A stretch of DNA of 64,000 nucleotides, taken from contig NZ_BCWB01000037.1 in the NCBI RefSeq assembly GCF_001592045.1, forward strand, positions 1-64,000, in the 5' to 3' direction. This document shows, one piece after another, positions 19,497 to 34,237 of the stretch. The number at the start of each line of letters is the position of its first letter. Position 1 is the stretch's first letter. Made by a program: the position numbers and the translations under genes. The stretch comes from Thermobifida fusca NBRC 14071 = JCM 3263. GTDB taxonomy: Bacteria > Actinomycetota > Actinomycetes > Streptosporangiales > Streptosporangiaceae. The notes beneath the pieces are model-generated. The model ran no database searches. It was not told the DNA's origin and was given only the letters and a program-made list of their open reading frames with translations.

Positions 19497-20330
19497 TTAC
19501 CGCTTCTTCTTGCTACGCCGACGCACGATGAGCCGGTCGCTGGGCTTGCCCTTCTTACGGGTCCGGCCCTCGGCCTTACCCCACGGGCTGACGGGGTGGC
19601 GGCCACCGGAGGTCCGGCCCTCACCACCACCGTGCGGGTGGTCGATCGGGTTCATCGCCACACCACGGACGCTCGGGCGCTTGCCCTTCCACCGCATCCG
19701 GCCGGCCTTACCCCAGCTGATGTTGGCGTGTTCGACGTTGCCGACCTGGCCCACAGTGGCCCGGCATGCGACCTCGACCTGCCGCATCTCGCCCGAGGGC
19801 ATACGCAGGGTGGCGTAGGCACCCTCCTTGGCGAGGAGCTGGATCGCCGCTCCGGCCGCACGGCCCAGCTTGGCACCGCCGCCCGGCTTGAGCTCCACCG
19901 CGTGCACGAACGTACCGGTGGGGATGTTGCGCAGCGGCAGGCAGTTCCCCGGCTTGATGTCAGCCGCGGGGCCGTTCTCGACCCGGTCGCCCTGCTTCAG
20001 ACCCACAGGCGCCAGGATGTACCGCTTCTCGCCGTCCACGTAGTGGAGCAGCGCGATACGTGCGGTGCGGTTCGGGTCGTACTCGATGTGAGCGACCTTG
20101 GCGGGAATACCGTCCTTGTCGTGGCGGCGGAAGTCGATCAGCCGGTAGGCGCGCTTGTGGCCGCCGCCCTGGTGGCGGGCAGTGATGCGACCGTGACCGT
20201 TGCGCCCGCCCTTGGAGTGCAGCGGACGGACCAGGGACTTCTCAGGCTTCGAGCGGGTGATCTCAGCGAATGTGCTGACGCTCCCCCCGCGACGCCCTGG
20301 GCTCGTCGGCTTGTACTTTCGAATGCCCAT
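19497..20330 (-). CDS. rplB: 50S ribosomal protein L2
   Basis: L2 is near the peptidyl transferase centre and is needed for subunit joining. The 277-residue product has [38 protein letters not shown], and the conserved C-terminal [20 protein letters not shown], including the functional His in DHPHGGGEG. It is of normal length. Confidence 0.98.
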   Translation of the reverse strand: MGIRKYKPTSPGRRGGSVSTFAEITRSKPEKSLVRPLHSKGGRNGHGRITARHQGGGHKRAYRLIDFRRHDKDGIPAKVAHIEYDPNRTARIALLHYVDGEKRYILAPVGLKQGDRVENGPAADIKPGNCLPLRNIPTGTFVHAVELKPGGGAKLGRAAGAAIQLLAKEGAYATLRMPSGEMRQVEVACRATVGQVGNVEHANISWGKAGRMRWKGKRPSVRGVAMNPIDHPHGGGEGRTSGGRHPVSPWGKAEGRTRKKGKPSDRLIVRRRSKKKR

Positions 20331-20383
20331 CTCTTTCGTGCATTCCTTACGTGTGAATCGATCTCAAACGGCACGGCTGGAGA

Positions 20384-20674
20384 TCAGACTCCGAAGATGT
20401 CGATCCGGTCGCCGTCCTTCAGGCTCACGATCGCGCGCTTGGTGTCGGGCCGCTTGCCGTAGCCGAACCGGGTGCGCTTGCGCTTGCCTTTCCGGTTAAT
20501 CGTGTTGACGGAGGTGACCTTCACGTCGAAGATCTGCTCCACCGCCATCTTGATCTGGGTTTTGTTGGCCTCGGGGTGGACCAGGAAGGTGTACTTGTTC
20601 TGGTCCAGCAGGCCGTAGCTTTTCTCGGAAATCACCGGCTTGATGATGATGTCCCGAGGGTCAGGGATCCTCAC
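20384..20674 (-). CDS. rplW: 50S ribosomal protein L23
   Basis: L23 at the exit tunnel is the docking site for trigger factor and SRP. The 96-residue protein has [35 protein letters not shown] and [16 protein letters not shown]. Its GTG start overlaps the rplD stop by four bases (GTGA). Confidence 0.97.
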   Translation of the reverse strand: MRIPDPRDIIIKPVISEKSYGLLDQNKYTFLVHPEANKTQIKMAVEQIFDVKVTSVNTINRKGKRKRTRFGYGKRPDTKRAIVSLKDGDRIDIFGV

Positions 20675-21339
20675 TGGTCGTCCTCCTGAGACGCCGCGAT
20701 CTTGCTGCCCTTGGCGTGTGCCAGGAACTCCTGGTAACCGGCTTCGGTGAACACGATGTCGTCGGCGTAGAGCACGTCGTAGGTGTTGACCTGGTTGGCG
20801 TCGAGGATGTGCACCTCGGGGAGGTTCCGCAGCGCGAGACGGTTGTGCTGGTCTTCGCGCGACAGAACCACCAGCACCTTGTCAGAGTCGGTGATCTTAC
20901 GCAGCGTCTTCAGCGCAGTCTGGGTGCGCTTGGTGGTGACGTCCTCGGGGACGAACTCGCTGACGACGTGGATACGTCCGTGCTGCGCCCGGTTGCTGAG
21001 CGCCCCGCGCAGGGCGGCAGCCTTCATCTTCTTGGGCGTCCGCTGGGCGTAGTCGCGCGGCTTGGGGCCGTGCACCGTACCACCGCCGGTGAACTGGGGC
21101 GCACGGACAGAACCCTGGCGGGCCCGGCCGGTGCCCTTCTGGCGGTACGGCTTCTTACCACCACCGCGGACCTCACCGCGGGTCTTGGTGGAGTGCGTCC
21201 CCTGCCGGCCTGCGGCCTGCTGGGCGACCACGACCTGGTGGATCAGCGGGATGTTGACCTTCTGCGCGAAGATCTCGTCAGGGAGCTCGACGCTTCCCTT
21301 CGCCGCGCCCTCGCGGTCCTTGACCTCGATGGTCGCCAT
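20671..21339 (-). CDS. rplD: 50S ribosomal protein L4
   Basis: L4 binds 23S rRNA and lines the exit tunnel. The 222-residue product has [40 protein letters not shown] and [16 protein letters not shown]. Its ATG lies three bases after rplC. In enterobacteria L4 autoregulates the S10 operon, but no such leader was recognised here. Confidence 0.98.
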   Translation of the reverse strand: MATIEVKDREGAAKGSVELPDEIFAQKVNIPLIHQVVVAQQAAGRQGTHSTKTRGEVRGGGKKPYRQKGTGRARQGSVRAPQFTGGGTVHGPKPRDYAQRTPKKMKAAALRGALSNRAQHGRIHVVSEFVPEDVTTKRTQTALKTLRKITDSDKVLVVLSREDQHNRLALRNLPEVHILDANQVNTYDVLYADDIVFTEAGYQEFLAHAKGSKIAASQEDDQ

Positions 21340-21342
21340 GGC

Positions 21343-21993
21343 TTACTTGCCCCCCTTCACGGCGGTGCGGACGAGAACCAGGCCACCGTTGGGACCGGGA
21401 ACCGCACCCTTGACCAGAAGGAGGCCCTTCTCGGCGTCAACTGAGTGCACGGTGAGGTTCTGCACGGTGCGGCGCACGTTGCCCATGCGGCCGGCCATGC
21501 GCATTCCCTTGAAAACACGGCCTGGGGTGGCGCAGCCACCAATGGAACCAGGAGAACGGTGCTTGCGCTGGGTGCCGTGCGAGGCGCCGAGGCCGCCGAA
21601 GCCGTGGCGCTTCATGACACCGGCGTACCCCTTGCCTTTCGTCTTTCCGGTGACGTCAACCTTTTCACCAGGCTGGAACACGTCAGCGGTGATCTCCTGA
21701 CCGACCGTGTACTCGCTGGCGTCGGAGGTGCGCACCTCGACGTAGTGGCGGCGAGGGGTGAGGTTGTGCTTACGCAGGTAATCGCCGAGCGGCTTGTTCA
21801 CCTTGCGCGGGTTGATGTGGCCGTAGCCGAGCTGAATCGCGGAGTACCCATCGGTCTCCGGGGTACGGACGCGAGTCACGACAGCTGGGCCGGCCTTCAA
21901 CACCGTCACAGGCACAACTTTGCCGGACTCGTCGAAGACCTGGGTCATGCCGAGCTTTTCGCCCAGGACTCCCTTGATCTGCTTGGTCGTCAT
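21343..21993 (-). CDS. rplC: 50S ribosomal protein L3
   Basis: L3 starts 50S assembly and reaches the peptidyl transferase centre. The 216-residue protein has [25 protein letters not shown]-type absence of inserts, and the conserved [20 protein letters not shown] with [15 protein letters not shown]. It lies 14 bases after rpsJ. Confidence 0.98.
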   Translation of the reverse strand: MTTKQIKGVLGEKLGMTQVFDESGKVVPVTVLKAGPAVVTRVRTPETDGYSAIQLGYGHINPRKVNKPLGDYLRKHNLTPRRHYVEVRTSDASEYTVGQEITADVFQPGEKVDVTGKTKGKGYAGVMKRHGFGGLGASHGTQRKHRSPGSIGGCATPGRVFKGMRMAGRMGNVRRTVQNLTVHSVDAEKGLLLVKGAVPGPNGGLVLVRTAVKGGK

Positions 21994-22007
21994 GTCTTCA
22001 GCGTCCT

Positions 22008-22316
22008 TTAGAGCTTGATCTCGATGTCGACACCAGCCGGGAGGTCGAGCCGCATCAGCGAGTCGACGGTCTTCGGCGTCGGGTCGATGATGTCGATCAG
22101 CCGCTTGTGCGTGCGCATCTCGAAGTGCTCACGCGAGTCCTTGTACTTGTGCGGCGATCGGATGACGCAGTACACGTTCTTCTCGGTCGGCAACGGCACC
22201 GGGCCCGCGACTTGCGCGCCGGTCCTCGTCACAGTCTCGACGATCCTGCGGGCCGATTTATCGATGACCTCGTGGTCATAGGCCTTGAGCCGAATGCGGA
22301 TCTTCTGTCCCGCCAT
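22008..22316 (-). CDS. rpsJ: 30S ribosomal protein S10 (NusE)
   Basis: S10 is a 30S head protein and, as NusE, links NusG to the ribosome in transcription-translation coupling. The 102-residue product starts [20 protein letters not shown] and contains [20 protein letters not shown] and [18 protein letters not shown]. It opens the S10 operon. The 215-bp gap before it must carry the promoter, but no convincing -35/-10 pair was found. Confidence 0.98.
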   Translation of the reverse strand: MAGQKIRIRLKAYDHEVIDKSARRIVETVTRTGAQVAGPVPLPTEKNVYCVIRSPHKYKDSREHFEMRTHKRLIDIIDPTPKTVDSLMRLDLPAGVDIEIKL

Positions 22317-22482
22317 GGTGGCCTTCGTCCTTCGTGTCAGTGTCCTAGAGACGCAGCGCCGTAAAGGGCCAGTGCGCTCCGGAGGAACTTCCGGTTGAGG
22401 CTCTATTCACCTGAGAAACCGCTACAGGGCTGTTCCCTGCTGGGTGGCATCACCGCAAGAGCCCGATGACGTCCTTCATGGT

Positions 22483-22521
22483 GTCGGGCGGTCGGGTTGC
22501 TGACGGACCCGACCGCCCGAC
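22483..22521 (-). terminator. Terminator after tuf
   Basis: A perfect 15-bp GC-rich inverted repeat (22483-22497 with 22507-22521) with a 9-nt loop, starting 11 bases past the tuf stop. One arm is GTCGGGCGGTCGGGT. It separates the str operon from the S10 operon. Confidence 0.85.
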
Positions 22522-22531
22522 CAGAGTCGTG

Positions 22532-23725
22532 CTACTTGATGATCTTGGTGACGCGACCCGCGCCTACGGTCCGTCCACCCTCACGGATGGCGAACTTCAG
22601 ACCCTCTTCCATCGCGACCGGCTGGATCAGCTTGACGGTCATCGAGGTGTTGTCACCGGGCATGACCATCTCGGTGCCCTCGGGGAGGGTAACGACACCG
22701 GTGACGTCCGTGGTCCGGAAGTAGAACTGCGGGCGGTAGTTGTTGAAGAAGGGCGTGTGGCGGCCACCCTCGTCCTTGGAGAGGATGACGACCTGGGCCT
22801 CGAACTCGGTGTGCGGGGTGGTGGTGCCAGGCTTGATGACGACCTGACCGCGCTCCACCTCCTCGCGCTTGACACCACGCAGCAGCAGACCGACGTTGTC
22901 ACCGGCCTGGCCCTGGTCGAGCAGCTTGCGGAACATCTCCACACCGGTGACGGTGGTGGTGATCTTGTCGTCCTTGAGGCCGACGATCTCGACGGTGTCG
23001 TTGACGTTGATGACACCGCGCTCGATACGGCCGGTGACGACGGTACCGCGACCGGTGATCGAGAACACGTCCTCGATCGGCATGAGGAACGGCTTGTCGA
23101 TGTCCCGCTGCGGCTCGGGGATGTTCTGGTCCACGGCCTCCATCAGCTCGAGGATCTTCTTGCCCCACTCGGGGTCACCCTCGAGGGCCTTCAGCGCGGA
23201 GACGCGGATCACGGGCACCTCGTCGCCCGGGAACTCGTACTCGTTGAGCAGCTCGCGGACCTCGAGCTCAACGAGGTCGAAGATCTCCTCGTCGTCCACC
23301 ATGTCGGACTTGTTGAGAGCCACGACAATGTAGGGGACGCCGACCTGGCGAGCCAGGAGCACGTGCTCCTTGGTCTGCGGCATCGGACCGTCAGTAGCGG
23401 CGACCACCAGGATCGCGCCGTCCATCTGGGCGGCACCGGTGATCATGTTCTTCACGTAGTCCGCGTGACCGGGGCAGTCCACGTGCGCGTAGTGGCGGCT
23501 CTCGGTCTGGTACTCCACGTGCGAGATGGAGATGGTGATACCGCGCTCGCGCTCCTCCGGGGCCTTGTCGATGTCCTCGAAAGGCGTGAACGGGTTGAGG
23601 TCCGGGTACTTGTCGTGCAGAACCTTGGTAATCGCCGCGGTCAGCGTGGTTTTACCGTGGTCGATGTGACCGATGGTGCCGATGTTTACGTGCGGCTTGG
23701 TCCGCTCGAACTTGGCCTTCGCCAC
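22532..23725 (-). CDS. tuf: Elongation factor Tu
   Basis: A GTPase that delivers aminoacyl-tRNA to the ribosomal A-site. The G motifs are clear: [10 protein letters not shown] (P-loop), [20 protein letters not shown] (switch II), and NKSD in place of the more common NKCD. Domains 2 and 3 follow, ending RVTKIIK. At 397 residues the length is standard. It is the last gene of rpsL-rpsG-fusA-tuf, 53 bases after fusA. Confidence 0.98.
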   Translation of the reverse strand: MAKAKFERTKPHVNIGTIGHIDHGKTTLTAAITKVLHDKYPDLNPFTPFEDIDKAPEERERGITISISHVEYQTESRHYAHVDCPGHADYVKNMITGAAQMDGAILVVAATDGPMPQTKEHVLLARQVGVPYIVVALNKSDMVDDEEIFDLVELEVRELLNEYEFPGDEVPVIRVSALKALEGDPEWGKKILELMEAVDQNIPEPQRDIDKPFLMPIEDVFSITGRGTVVTGRIERGVINVNDTVEIVGLKDDKITTTVTGVEMFRKLLDQGQAGDNVGLLLRGVKREEVERGQVVIKPGTTTPHTEFEAQVVILSKDEGGRHTPFFNNYRPQFYFRTTDVTGVVTLPEGTEMVMPGDNTSMTVKLIQPVAMEEGLKFAIREGGRTVGAGRVTKIIK

Positions 23726-23778
23726 TGGATTACTCCTAGACGTACAGGTTGCTTAGCTGGACAGGTGAGGTGTCGTGG

Positions 23779-25893
23779 CTATTCGCCGCGGGCCTTCGCA
23801 ACGATCTCCTGCGAGACGTTGGAGGGGACCTCCGCGTAGGAGTGGAACACCATCGTGTAGTTAGCCCGACCCTGGGTACGGCTGCGCAGGTCACCCACGT
23901 AGCCAAACATTTCCGACAACGGAACGAGTGCCTTGACGACACGGGTCCCGGCGCGTTCCTCCATGGACTGGATCTGACCGCGCCGGCTGTTCAGGTCACC
24001 GATCACGTCGCCCATGTACTCTTCCGGCGTGGTGACCTCAACCGCCATGACCGGCTCGAGGAGAACCGGGTTGGCTTTACTGGCCGCCTCCTTGAAGGCC
24101 ATGGAACCGGCGATCTTGAAGGCGAGCTCAGAGGAGTCCACGTCGTGGTAGGCCCCGTCCTGGAGGGTCACCTTGATGCCGACCAGCGGGTATCCAGCGA
24201 GGACACCGAACTGGGCGGCCTCCTGGCAACCAGCGTCTACCGACGGGATGTACTCCCGCGGGATACGACCGCCAGTGATGTTGTTGACGAACTCGTAGCC
24301 CGGGCTGTCACCGTCACCGTCGATCGGAAGCGGTTCGAGGTCGATGACCACGCGACCGTACTGGCCGGCGCCACCCGTCTGCTTCTTGTGGGTGTACTCG
24401 ACGCCTTCGACCTTGCGGCGAATCGTCTCGCGGTAGGCCACCTGGGGCTTACCGATGTTGGCCTCGACCTTGAACTCTTCGCGCATCCGGTTGACGAGCA
24501 CCTCGAGGTGCAGCTCGCCCATACCGGAGATGACGGTCTGACCGGTCTCCTCGTCGGTAGTCACTCGGAAGGAGGGGTCCTCCTCCGCAAGACGCTGAAT
24601 CGCGGTACCGAGCTTCTCCTGGTCGCTCTTGGTCTTGGGCTCGATCGCGACTTCGATGACGGGAGCGGGGAAGGTCATCGACTCCAGGACAATCGGGTTG
24701 GCCTGGTCGCACAGGGTTTCGCCGGTGGTGGTGTCCTTCAGGCCCACCACTGCGACGATGTCACCGGCGCCCACCCGCGTGATCTCCTCACGCTTGTTGG
24801 CGTGCATCCGGTAAATCTTGCCAATCCGCTCCTTGCGGCCCTTGATGCTGTTGAGAACCTGCATGCCGCTTTCGAGCACCCCGGAGTAGATCCGCAGGTA
24901 GGTGAGCTTACCGAGGTGCTGGTCGCTCATGATCTTGAATGCGAGAGCGGCCAGCGGCTCTTCTTCGCTGGGCTTGCGCTGGAGCGTGACTTCCTCGTCC
25001 TTGTCCTGGGGGTCGTGACCCTCGATCGCCTCGATGTCCAGCGGCGACGGCAGGTAGGCGACGATGGCGTCCAGCAAGGGCTGCACGCCCTTGTTCTTGA
25101 ACGCGCTACCGCACAGGACCGGAACGGCGGCACCGGAGATCGTGGCCCGACGGATCGCGGCAACGAGCTGCTCCACCGTGGGCTCCTGGCCCTCGAGGTA
25201 CAGCTCCATGATCTCGTCATCAGCTTCAGCCACAGCCTCGACGAGCCGCTCGTGGCCCTCCTGCGCGGCCTCTGCGTAGGCGTCCGGGATCTCGATGGTG
25301 TCGTACATTTCGCCCTTGGGGGCGTCCGGACTCCAGACGTAAGCCTTCATCCGGATGAGGTCGATGACACCCTGGAAGTCGGATTCGGCGCCAATCGGAA
25401 GCTGGACAGCCAGCGGGTTGGCGCCAAGACGCTCGCGGATCATGTCGACGCAGCGCTGGAAGTCCGCGCCGATCTTGTCCATCTTGTTGACGAAGCAGAT
25501 CCGCGGCACGTTGTACCGGTCGGCCTGGCGCCACACCTGCTCCGACTGGGGCTCGACACCTTCCTTGCCGTCGAACACGGCGACTGCGCCATCGAGGACC
25601 CGCAGCGAACGCTCCACCTCAATGGTGAAGTCGACGTGACCGGGCGTGTCGATGATGTTGATCGTGGTGTCGTTCCAACGACAGGTGGTCGCGGCAGACG
25701 TAATCGTGATGCCGCGCTCCTGCTCCTCTTTCATCCAGTCCATCGTCGCCGAGCCCTCGTGGGTCTCGCCGAGCTTGTAGTTGACACCGGTGTAAAAGAG
25801 GATGCGCTCTGTCGTCGTGGTCTTGCCCGCGTCGATGTGCGCCATGATCCCGATGTTGCGGACCTTGGCGAGGTCAAGAGCAGTGGTAGCCAT
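23779..25893 (-). CDS. fusA: Elongation factor G
   Basis: A GTPase that drives translocation and, with RRF, ribosome recycling. The G domain has [40 protein letters not shown] and [10 protein letters not shown]. Domains II-V follow, including [20 protein letters not shown] and a C-terminus with [20 protein letters not shown]. At 704 residues the length is normal. It lies 45 bases after rpsG. Confidence 0.98.
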   Translation of the reverse strand: MATTALDLAKVRNIGIMAHIDAGKTTTTERILFYTGVNYKLGETHEGSATMDWMKEEQERGITITSAATTCRWNDTTINIIDTPGHVDFTIEVERSLRVLDGAVAVFDGKEGVEPQSEQVWRQADRYNVPRICFVNKMDKIGADFQRCVDMIRERLGANPLAVQLPIGAESDFQGVIDLIRMKAYVWSPDAPKGEMYDTIEIPDAYAEAAQEGHERLVEAVAEADDEIMELYLEGQEPTVEQLVAAIRRATISGAAVPVLCGSAFKNKGVQPLLDAIVAYLPSPLDIEAIEGHDPQDKDEEVTLQRKPSEEEPLAALAFKIMSDQHLGKLTYLRIYSGVLESGMQVLNSIKGRKERIGKIYRMHANKREEITRVGAGDIVAVVGLKDTTTGETLCDQANPIVLESMTFPAPVIEVAIEPKTKSDQEKLGTAIQRLAEEDPSFRVTTDEETGQTVISGMGELHLEVLVNRMREEFKVEANIGKPQVAYRETIRRKVEGVEYTHKKQTGGAGQYGRVVIDLEPLPIDGDGDSPGYEFVNNITGGRIPREYIPSVDAGCQEAAQFGVLAGYPLVGIKVTLQDGAYHDVDSSELAFKIAGSMAFKEAASKANPVLLEPVMAVEVTTPEEYMGDVIGDLNSRRGQIQSMEERAGTRVVKALVPLSEMFGYVGDLRSRTQGRANYTMVFHSYAEVPSNVSQEIVAKARGE

Positions 25894-25938
25894 GGGGCTC
25901 GTCTTCTCTCGGTCTCTCGTGTGGCAAACCCGCGGGGG

Positions 25939-26409
25939 TTACCAGCGGTAGTGGGCGAAGGCCTTGTTGGACTCCGCCATCTTGTGGGTGTCCTCACGTC
26001 GCTTGACAGCGGCGCCAAGACCGTTGCTGGCGTCGACCAGCTCGTTCATCAGACGTTCGGTCATGGTCTTCTCACGGCGCAGACGCGCGTACTGCACCAG
26101 CCAGCGGAGCGCCAGGGTGGTGCTGCGCGATGCGCGGACCTCGACCGGTACCTGGTAGGTGGCGCCACCAACACGGCGGCTGCGCACCTCGAGGGTGGGC
26201 TTCACGTTGTCGATGGCCCGCTTGAGGATGACCAGGGGGTCCTGCCCGGTCTTCTCCCGGGCACCCTCAAGAGCGTTGTAGACGATCGACTGGGCCAGGG
26301 ATCGCTTACCGTCCCGCAGCACCTTGTTGATCAGTGCAGTGACCAGAGGCGATCCATAGACCGGGTCAGTCATCAGTTGGCGCTTCGGCGCCGGACCTTT
26401 GCGCGGCAT
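25939..26409 (-). CDS. rpsG: 30S ribosomal protein S7
   Basis: S7 nucleates assembly of the 30S head. The 156-residue product starts [20 protein letters not shown] and has [20 protein letters not shown] and [20 protein letters not shown]. Its ATG follows the rpsL TAA with no intervening base. Confidence 0.98.
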   Translation of the reverse strand: MPRKGPAPKRQLMTDPVYGSPLVTALINKVLRDGKRSLAQSIVYNALEGAREKTGQDPLVILKRAIDNVKPTLEVRSRRVGGATYQVPVEVRASRSTTLALRWLVQYARLRREKTMTERLMNELVDASNGLGAAVKRREDTHKMAESNKAFAHYRW

Positions 26410-26781
26410 TTACTTCTCCTTCTTGGCGCCGTAGCGGCTACGAGCCTGCTTGCGGTTGCGAACGCCCTGCGTGTCGAGTGCGCCGCGAACGATGCGGTAG
26501 CGCACGCCCGGAAGGTCCTTCACACGGCCACCACGCACGAGCACGATGGAGTGCTCCTGGAGGTTGTGGCCGACGCCGGGAATGTAAGCAGTGACCTCGA
26601 TCTGGCTGCTCAGCCGGACACGAGCGACCTTCCGCAGCGCAGAGTTCGGCTTCTTCGGCGTGGTTGTGTAGACACGTGTGCACACGCCGCGACGCTGAGG
26701 GCTTCCCTTGAGCGCCGGAGTCTTGTTCTTCGAAACCTTGGTCTTACGGCCCTTACGGACCAACTGCTGAATCGTGGGCAC
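26410..26781 (-). CDS. rpsL: 30S ribosomal protein S12
   Basis: S12 is a decoding-centre protein. The 123-residue product starts [19 protein letters not shown] and keeps the streptomycin-site lysines in [18 protein letters not shown] and [14 protein letters not shown], so nothing suggests streptomycin resistance. It is the first gene of the str operon, with a promoter at 27045-27073 about 265 bases upstream. Confidence 0.98.
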   Translation of the reverse strand: MPTIQQLVRKGRKTKVSKNKTPALKGSPQRRGVCTRVYTTTPKKPNSALRKVARVRLSSQIEVTAYIPGVGHNLQEHSIVLVRGGRVKDLPGVRYRIVRGALDTQGVRNRKQARSRYGAKKEK

Positions 26782-27262
26782 CGCGTCTCCGTACTTCCCT
26801 CTTGACCTACGCCGGTTCCATAGTCATTGGATGCGCTATGACCTGCTGGATTTCCCGCTCCCCCCGACCCCCGCGCTCGGGCGTGTCGCCCCAGTTTCTA
26901 AGCACAGTGGAGCACTACACCCGACCGGTGGTCGATTGTTGTGGGAGGAGGTGTCACGCGCCGCTCTCCCCGTCGCCCGCATGCACAGGGACAGACACAA
27001 AAAGCGCACACGTGTGACCCGTAGACTCACGGGCACGAAGTTGGAGACTACCGAACCCCGATCACCCGGTCAAAATCGGGGTGACCTGGTCCGGTGTCCG
27101 CACTCCGCAGCCTCATGCTGCCGTAGGTCTTCTTCTAGTGTACGGCGTGTCAAGAGTGGTCGCGTTGATTTTTCGGTCCCCACGGACACGCTTTTCCCCA
27201 GCGTCAGCGAATTTTCGGTAAACCTCTCCTCTCCGCTGATGCCGGGGAAATGCCATGCCGAC
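26782..27262. other. Intergenic region upstream of rpsL
   Basis: This 481-bp stretch has no supported gene. It holds the str operon promoter (27045-27073, minus) and a second TTGACA at 27153-27148. That TTGACA is followed only 5 bp later by TACACT, so it lacks a properly spaced -10. No strong terminator for the upstream DUF4190 gene was found in it. Confidence 0.65.
27045..27073 (-). promoter_or_regulatory. Promoter of the str operon (rpsL)
   Basis: On the minus strand a TTGACC -35 (27073-27068) and a TAGTCT -10 (27050-27045) lie 17 bp apart. This is a good housekeeping promoter giving a leader of about 255 bases. Confidence 0.65.
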
Positions 27263-30181
27263 TCAGAACAGCAACACGTAGCCGACCACAGTGAGCACGC
27301 TCACAACAATCCCAATTGTCGCAAGTATGGTACCTGCTTTGACGAGTTGTTCGCCTTCAAGGTGTCCCTGGGAGTCGCGAATGTTCTTCTTCGCTTTGGG
27401 CCCCAGAACCAGGGCGACGACCGCCGGCAGGAGGCCGAGGCCCGGGAGCAGGGCGAAGATACCAAGCCACAAGGTCGCGGTGGCCAAGCCTTCGGTCTCG
27501 GGCCACACATCGATGTTGTCGTAGCCGGGGTAGTCCGCGGCTGACCCGCCGACCGGCTCGGTGAACCCGGGGAACTCCTTGGCGATCTTGTCCTTCCGCC
27601 GGGAGGCGCGAGCACCCCGATCGCGGACCGGTTCGGGATAGTACCGGTCATCGACGTCGTCGTAGTACTCGTCGTCCCCACCACGCCGGTCGTCGTAGGA
27701 GCGGTCCCCTTCCCCGCGCCATCCGCTGTCGTAGTCCTCGTCCCGGTCGTAGCGGCGATCCTCCGGGTAGTCGTCGTAGTCGCGGTCGTCGTAATCCGCG
27801 TCCCGGCTGCGCCCGTCGTACCCCAGTTCGTCGTAGCGGTCGCCTTCGAGAACCTCCTCGCTGAGATCGGGAGGCAGGGGGACAGCCCCGGTGTTCTCCT
27901 TAACGATCCCTTCCGCGAGGTCCCAGTTGTCGGCTTCGCTCTGAGAGGCCAGTTCCTTGCTGCGGGCCCGGCTCTGCTCGTTGGCGATCGCCAGCAGGGG
28001 ATCCGCAGTCGACTGCTCCGACGTGTTCTTCTCACCAGGAGAGTCGTGCCGGGTCTCCTCGGCGTCGGTGGAGTCCTCGGCAGCACCGTTCCACCGGTCG
28101 TCCGCGGAATCCCGGGACGTGAAATCCGTCGTCTTCAACGAATCCCACGCCGCAGTCGCCTGCGGGTCGTGCGAGCTCGACAAGGGGTCCGAGGAGGTGT
28201 CGGTTCTGGAAGACCGCTGGGCAGCGCGTTCCGCGATCTCGCGCACGCTGTCCGGGAGTCGGGGATCATCCCGGCTGAAAGCCCACGTGTTTCCACTGCC
28301 GGTACCCAGGGAGCCGCCCAGCGAGGACTCTGCCGCAGAGCGTGACTCTCCCTGGTCTGACGGCCCGTAGCTGCCAGCAGAAGCCCCGCCATCGCCCAAC
28401 GGACTGCTGCCTCCGGTGCCCAGCCCACTCCACGTGGACTCACCCAGCAGAGAGTCCGCAGCAGACCGCGGCTCCTCCCGCTCCACAGACTCAGCACCAC
28501 CAGCAGAAGCCCCGCTGCCATCCAACGGGCTACTGCTTCCGGTGCCCAACCCGCTCCACGTGGACTCACCCAACGGAGACTCTGCCGCAGAGCGTGACTC
28601 TCCCTGGTCTGACGGCCCGTAGCTGCCAGCAGAAGCCCCGCCATCGCCCAACGGACTGCTGCTTCCGGTGCCCAGCCCACTCCACGTGGACTCACCCAAC
28701 GAGGGCTCCGACGTCGGGCGCGGCTCTTCCCGCTCCACAACGCCCGGAGCACCAGAAGCCCCGCTGTCATCCAGCGGACTGCTGTCTCCGGCGCCTCGAC
28801 CGCTCCACGTGGACTCACCCAGCAGAGAGTCCGCAGCAGACCGCGGCTCCTCCCGCTCCACAGACTCAGCACCACCAGCAGAAGCCCCGCTGCCATCCAA
28901 CGGGCTACTGCTTCCGGTGCCCAGCCCACTCCACGTGGACTCACCCAACGAAGACTCTGCCGTAGAACGTGACTCTCCCTGGCCTGACGGCCCGTAGCTG
29001 CCAGCAGAAGCCCCGCCATCGCCCAACGGACTGCTGTCCTCGCTCTTCGCACCGCCCCAGCCGGGGTAGGGCGCATTGGCCTGTGTGCGGTAGGGAGGCA
29101 CGATCCGGTTGGGGGCAAGCGGCGACTGCGCTTTGTCTCCGGTAGGGATGCGGTACACGCTCGTGGGATCAGGCGGCCGGTGGGGCTGCCCTCCTGAAGC
29201 CTCCGTGCTCTGTCCGGCGGGCGCCGTATCGGTGCTGCTTGCCGACGGCGTGTAGGGGTTCCCGATACCGGCGGAGTAACCGGGGAGGGTGCTGTCCGGC
29301 TTAGCCGACGGCCAGCCACCGGTGGCCCCTTCCGGTCCGCTTTCCTTGCCTGAAGGCTCTGCAGCCGCAGCGGGCTCGGACGGCTGACGACCGAACTCGT
29401 AGCCCGAGGTGGTGCCCGGAGCCGGATCCTCCAACCGGTACGTGGCCCCCCGCTCGCCCTCTGTCTTCACCGTCCACGTTCCGGTGGTGGAGGAGCCGCT
29501 GGATGGAGCGGACTCGGGGGAGGATGGCGAGCGTCCGAACTCGTAGCCCGAGGTGGTGCCTGGAGTCGGATCCTCCAACCGGTACGTGGCGCCTTGGGGG
29601 GTTGACGGGGTCGACTCAACTCCGGGGGAGAAGGTCGAGTGCGACGCACCGGAGGGGGTCGTTCCCGAGGGGTACAAGTCTTCGGGGCGGTAGGAGCGGG
29701 TCGAGAGATCGTAGGCAGAGCCGGGGCCGGAATCGTCGTCCAGGTCCCTGTCCTGGCCCGAAGCGGCACGTTCGGTCCCACTTTCCGCAAAGTCACGGTA
29801 CGAGGGGACCCGGTCACGGGGAGGAAGGTCGAAGGGGTAGTCACCGCCCAACGACGGTGCCTGCGCGTCTCCGGACAGTCCTGTCCCACTCAACGCCGGA
29901 GGATACGGTTCGGCCATGCCGGGGGCGCCGCCCTGGTAGCCGCCCAAGCCCGGATAGCCGCCGCTGTTCGGGTAGCGAGGGGCCGACGGCGTGTCGGGGC
30001 GGTCCGACGCTCCCGTGTCTACGGAACCATCCTGGTTCTTCTGCCGCTCTTCATAGGGGTCTCGGTACTGTGCCTGAGTCCGGTACCGCTCCTCGCTGGG
30101 CTGAAACCAGGAACTCGTCTGCCGTTGAGACCGCTCCTGTCCGCCACTTGGTCGGTCCGGCACTCCCCCGTGCTCCGTCAC
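27263..30181 (-). CDS. Repeat-rich DUF4190 membrane protein
   Basis: A 972-residue protein of unknown function. Residues 1-890 are hydrophilic, rich in Ser, Gly, Pro, Asp and Tyr, and probably disordered. They include five GESTWSG-centred repeats of about 42 residues (about 380-630), two near-copies of a TYRLEDPTPGTTSGYEFGRS block (about 200-265), and an Asp/Tyr/Arg-rich stretch before the membrane part. The last 75-80 residues form a DUF4190 domain with two helices (LWLGIFALLPGLGLLPAVVA and a C-terminal segment ending VVGYVLLF) around a GPKAKKNIRDSQG loop. It lies between rpoC and rpsL on the same strand. The ATG-like start at 30181 is supported by the sequence of the N-terminus only. Confidence 0.75.
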   Translation of the reverse strand: MTEHGGVPDRPSGGQERSQRQTSSWFQPSEERYRTQAQYRDPYEERQKNQDGSVDTGASDRPDTPSAPRYPNSGGYPGLGGYQGGAPGMAEPYPPALSGTGLSGDAQAPSLGGDYPFDLPPRDRVPSYRDFAESGTERAASGQDRDLDDDSGPGSAYDLSTRSYRPEDLYPSGTTPSGASHSTFSPGVESTPSTPQGATYRLEDPTPGTTSGYEFGRSPSSPESAPSSGSSTTGTWTVKTEGERGATYRLEDPAPGTTSGYEFGRQPSEPAAAAEPSGKESGPEGATGGWPSAKPDSTLPGYSAGIGNPYTPSASSTDTAPAGQSTEASGGQPHRPPDPTSVYRIPTGDKAQSPLAPNRIVPPYRTQANAPYPGWGGAKSEDSSPLGDGGASAGSYGPSGQGESRSTAESSLGESTWSGLGTGSSSPLDGSGASAGGAESVEREEPRSAADSLLGESTWSGRGAGDSSPLDDSGASGAPGVVEREEPRPTSEPSLGESTWSGLGTGSSSPLGDGGASAGSYGPSDQGESRSAAESPLGESTWSGLGTGSSSPLDGSGASAGGAESVEREEPRSAADSLLGESTWSGLGTGGSSPLGDGGASAGSYGPSDQGESRSAAESSLGGSLGTGSGNTWAFSRDDPRLPDSVREIAERAAQRSSRTDTSSDPLSSSHDPQATAAWDSLKTTDFTSRDSADDRWNGAAEDSTDAEETRHDSPGEKNTSEQSTADPLLAIANEQSRARSKELASQSEADNWDLAEGIVKENTGAVPLPPDLSEEVLEGDRYDELGYDGRSRDADYDDRDYDDYPEDRRYDRDEDYDSGWRGEGDRSYDDRRGGDDEYYDDVDDRYYPEPVRDRGARASRRKDKIAKEFPGFTEPVGGSAADYPGYDNIDVWPETEGLATATLWLGIFALLPGLGLLPAVVALVLGPKAKKNIRDSQGHLEGEQLVKAGTILATIGIVVSVLTVVGYVLLF
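28305..29035 (-). repeat. In-frame tandem repeats, period 123-126 bp
   Basis: The marker CACGTGGACTCACCCA occurs at about 28431, 28557, 28683, 28806 and 28932. These are steps of 126, 126, 123 and 126 bases, always whole codons. Two repeat flavours alternate (GSYGPSDQGESRSAAE and GGAESVEREEPRSAAD). High DNA identity points to recent expansion. Confidence 0.9.
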
Positions 30182-30252
30182 TGCTTGTTCTCCCGACCGC
30201 TTCGCGCGCTTAACAGATTCTCCCAGAGTGAGTATGTCAACCGGTAACGACG

Positions 30253-30295
30253 GACGGCGGTAGTGCTGCCCGTTGTGAGATGCACTACCGCCGTC
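30253..30295 (-). terminator. Terminator after rpoC
   Basis: A 14-bp perfect inverted repeat, GACGGCGGTAGTGC (30253-30266) and GCACTACCGCCGTC (30282-30295), with a 15-nt loop. It starts 36 bases past the rpoC stop and ends the rpoBC unit. Confidence 0.8.
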
Positions 30296-30330
30296 GTTCA
30301 GCTCAGCGAGACGTCACCAATCGTTCCGGG

Positions 30331-34206
<3,876 letters not shown>

Positions 34207-34237
34207 TTAATTCGTCCCCTGCTCTTGGATCGCGGAA

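Noticed and set aside
27056-27081. CCCCGAT/ATCGGGG hairpin upstream of rpsL as a terminator
   Set aside because: It falls within the -35/spacer of a good promoter and is about 180 bases from the DUF4190 stop; more likely part of the promoter sequence by chance.
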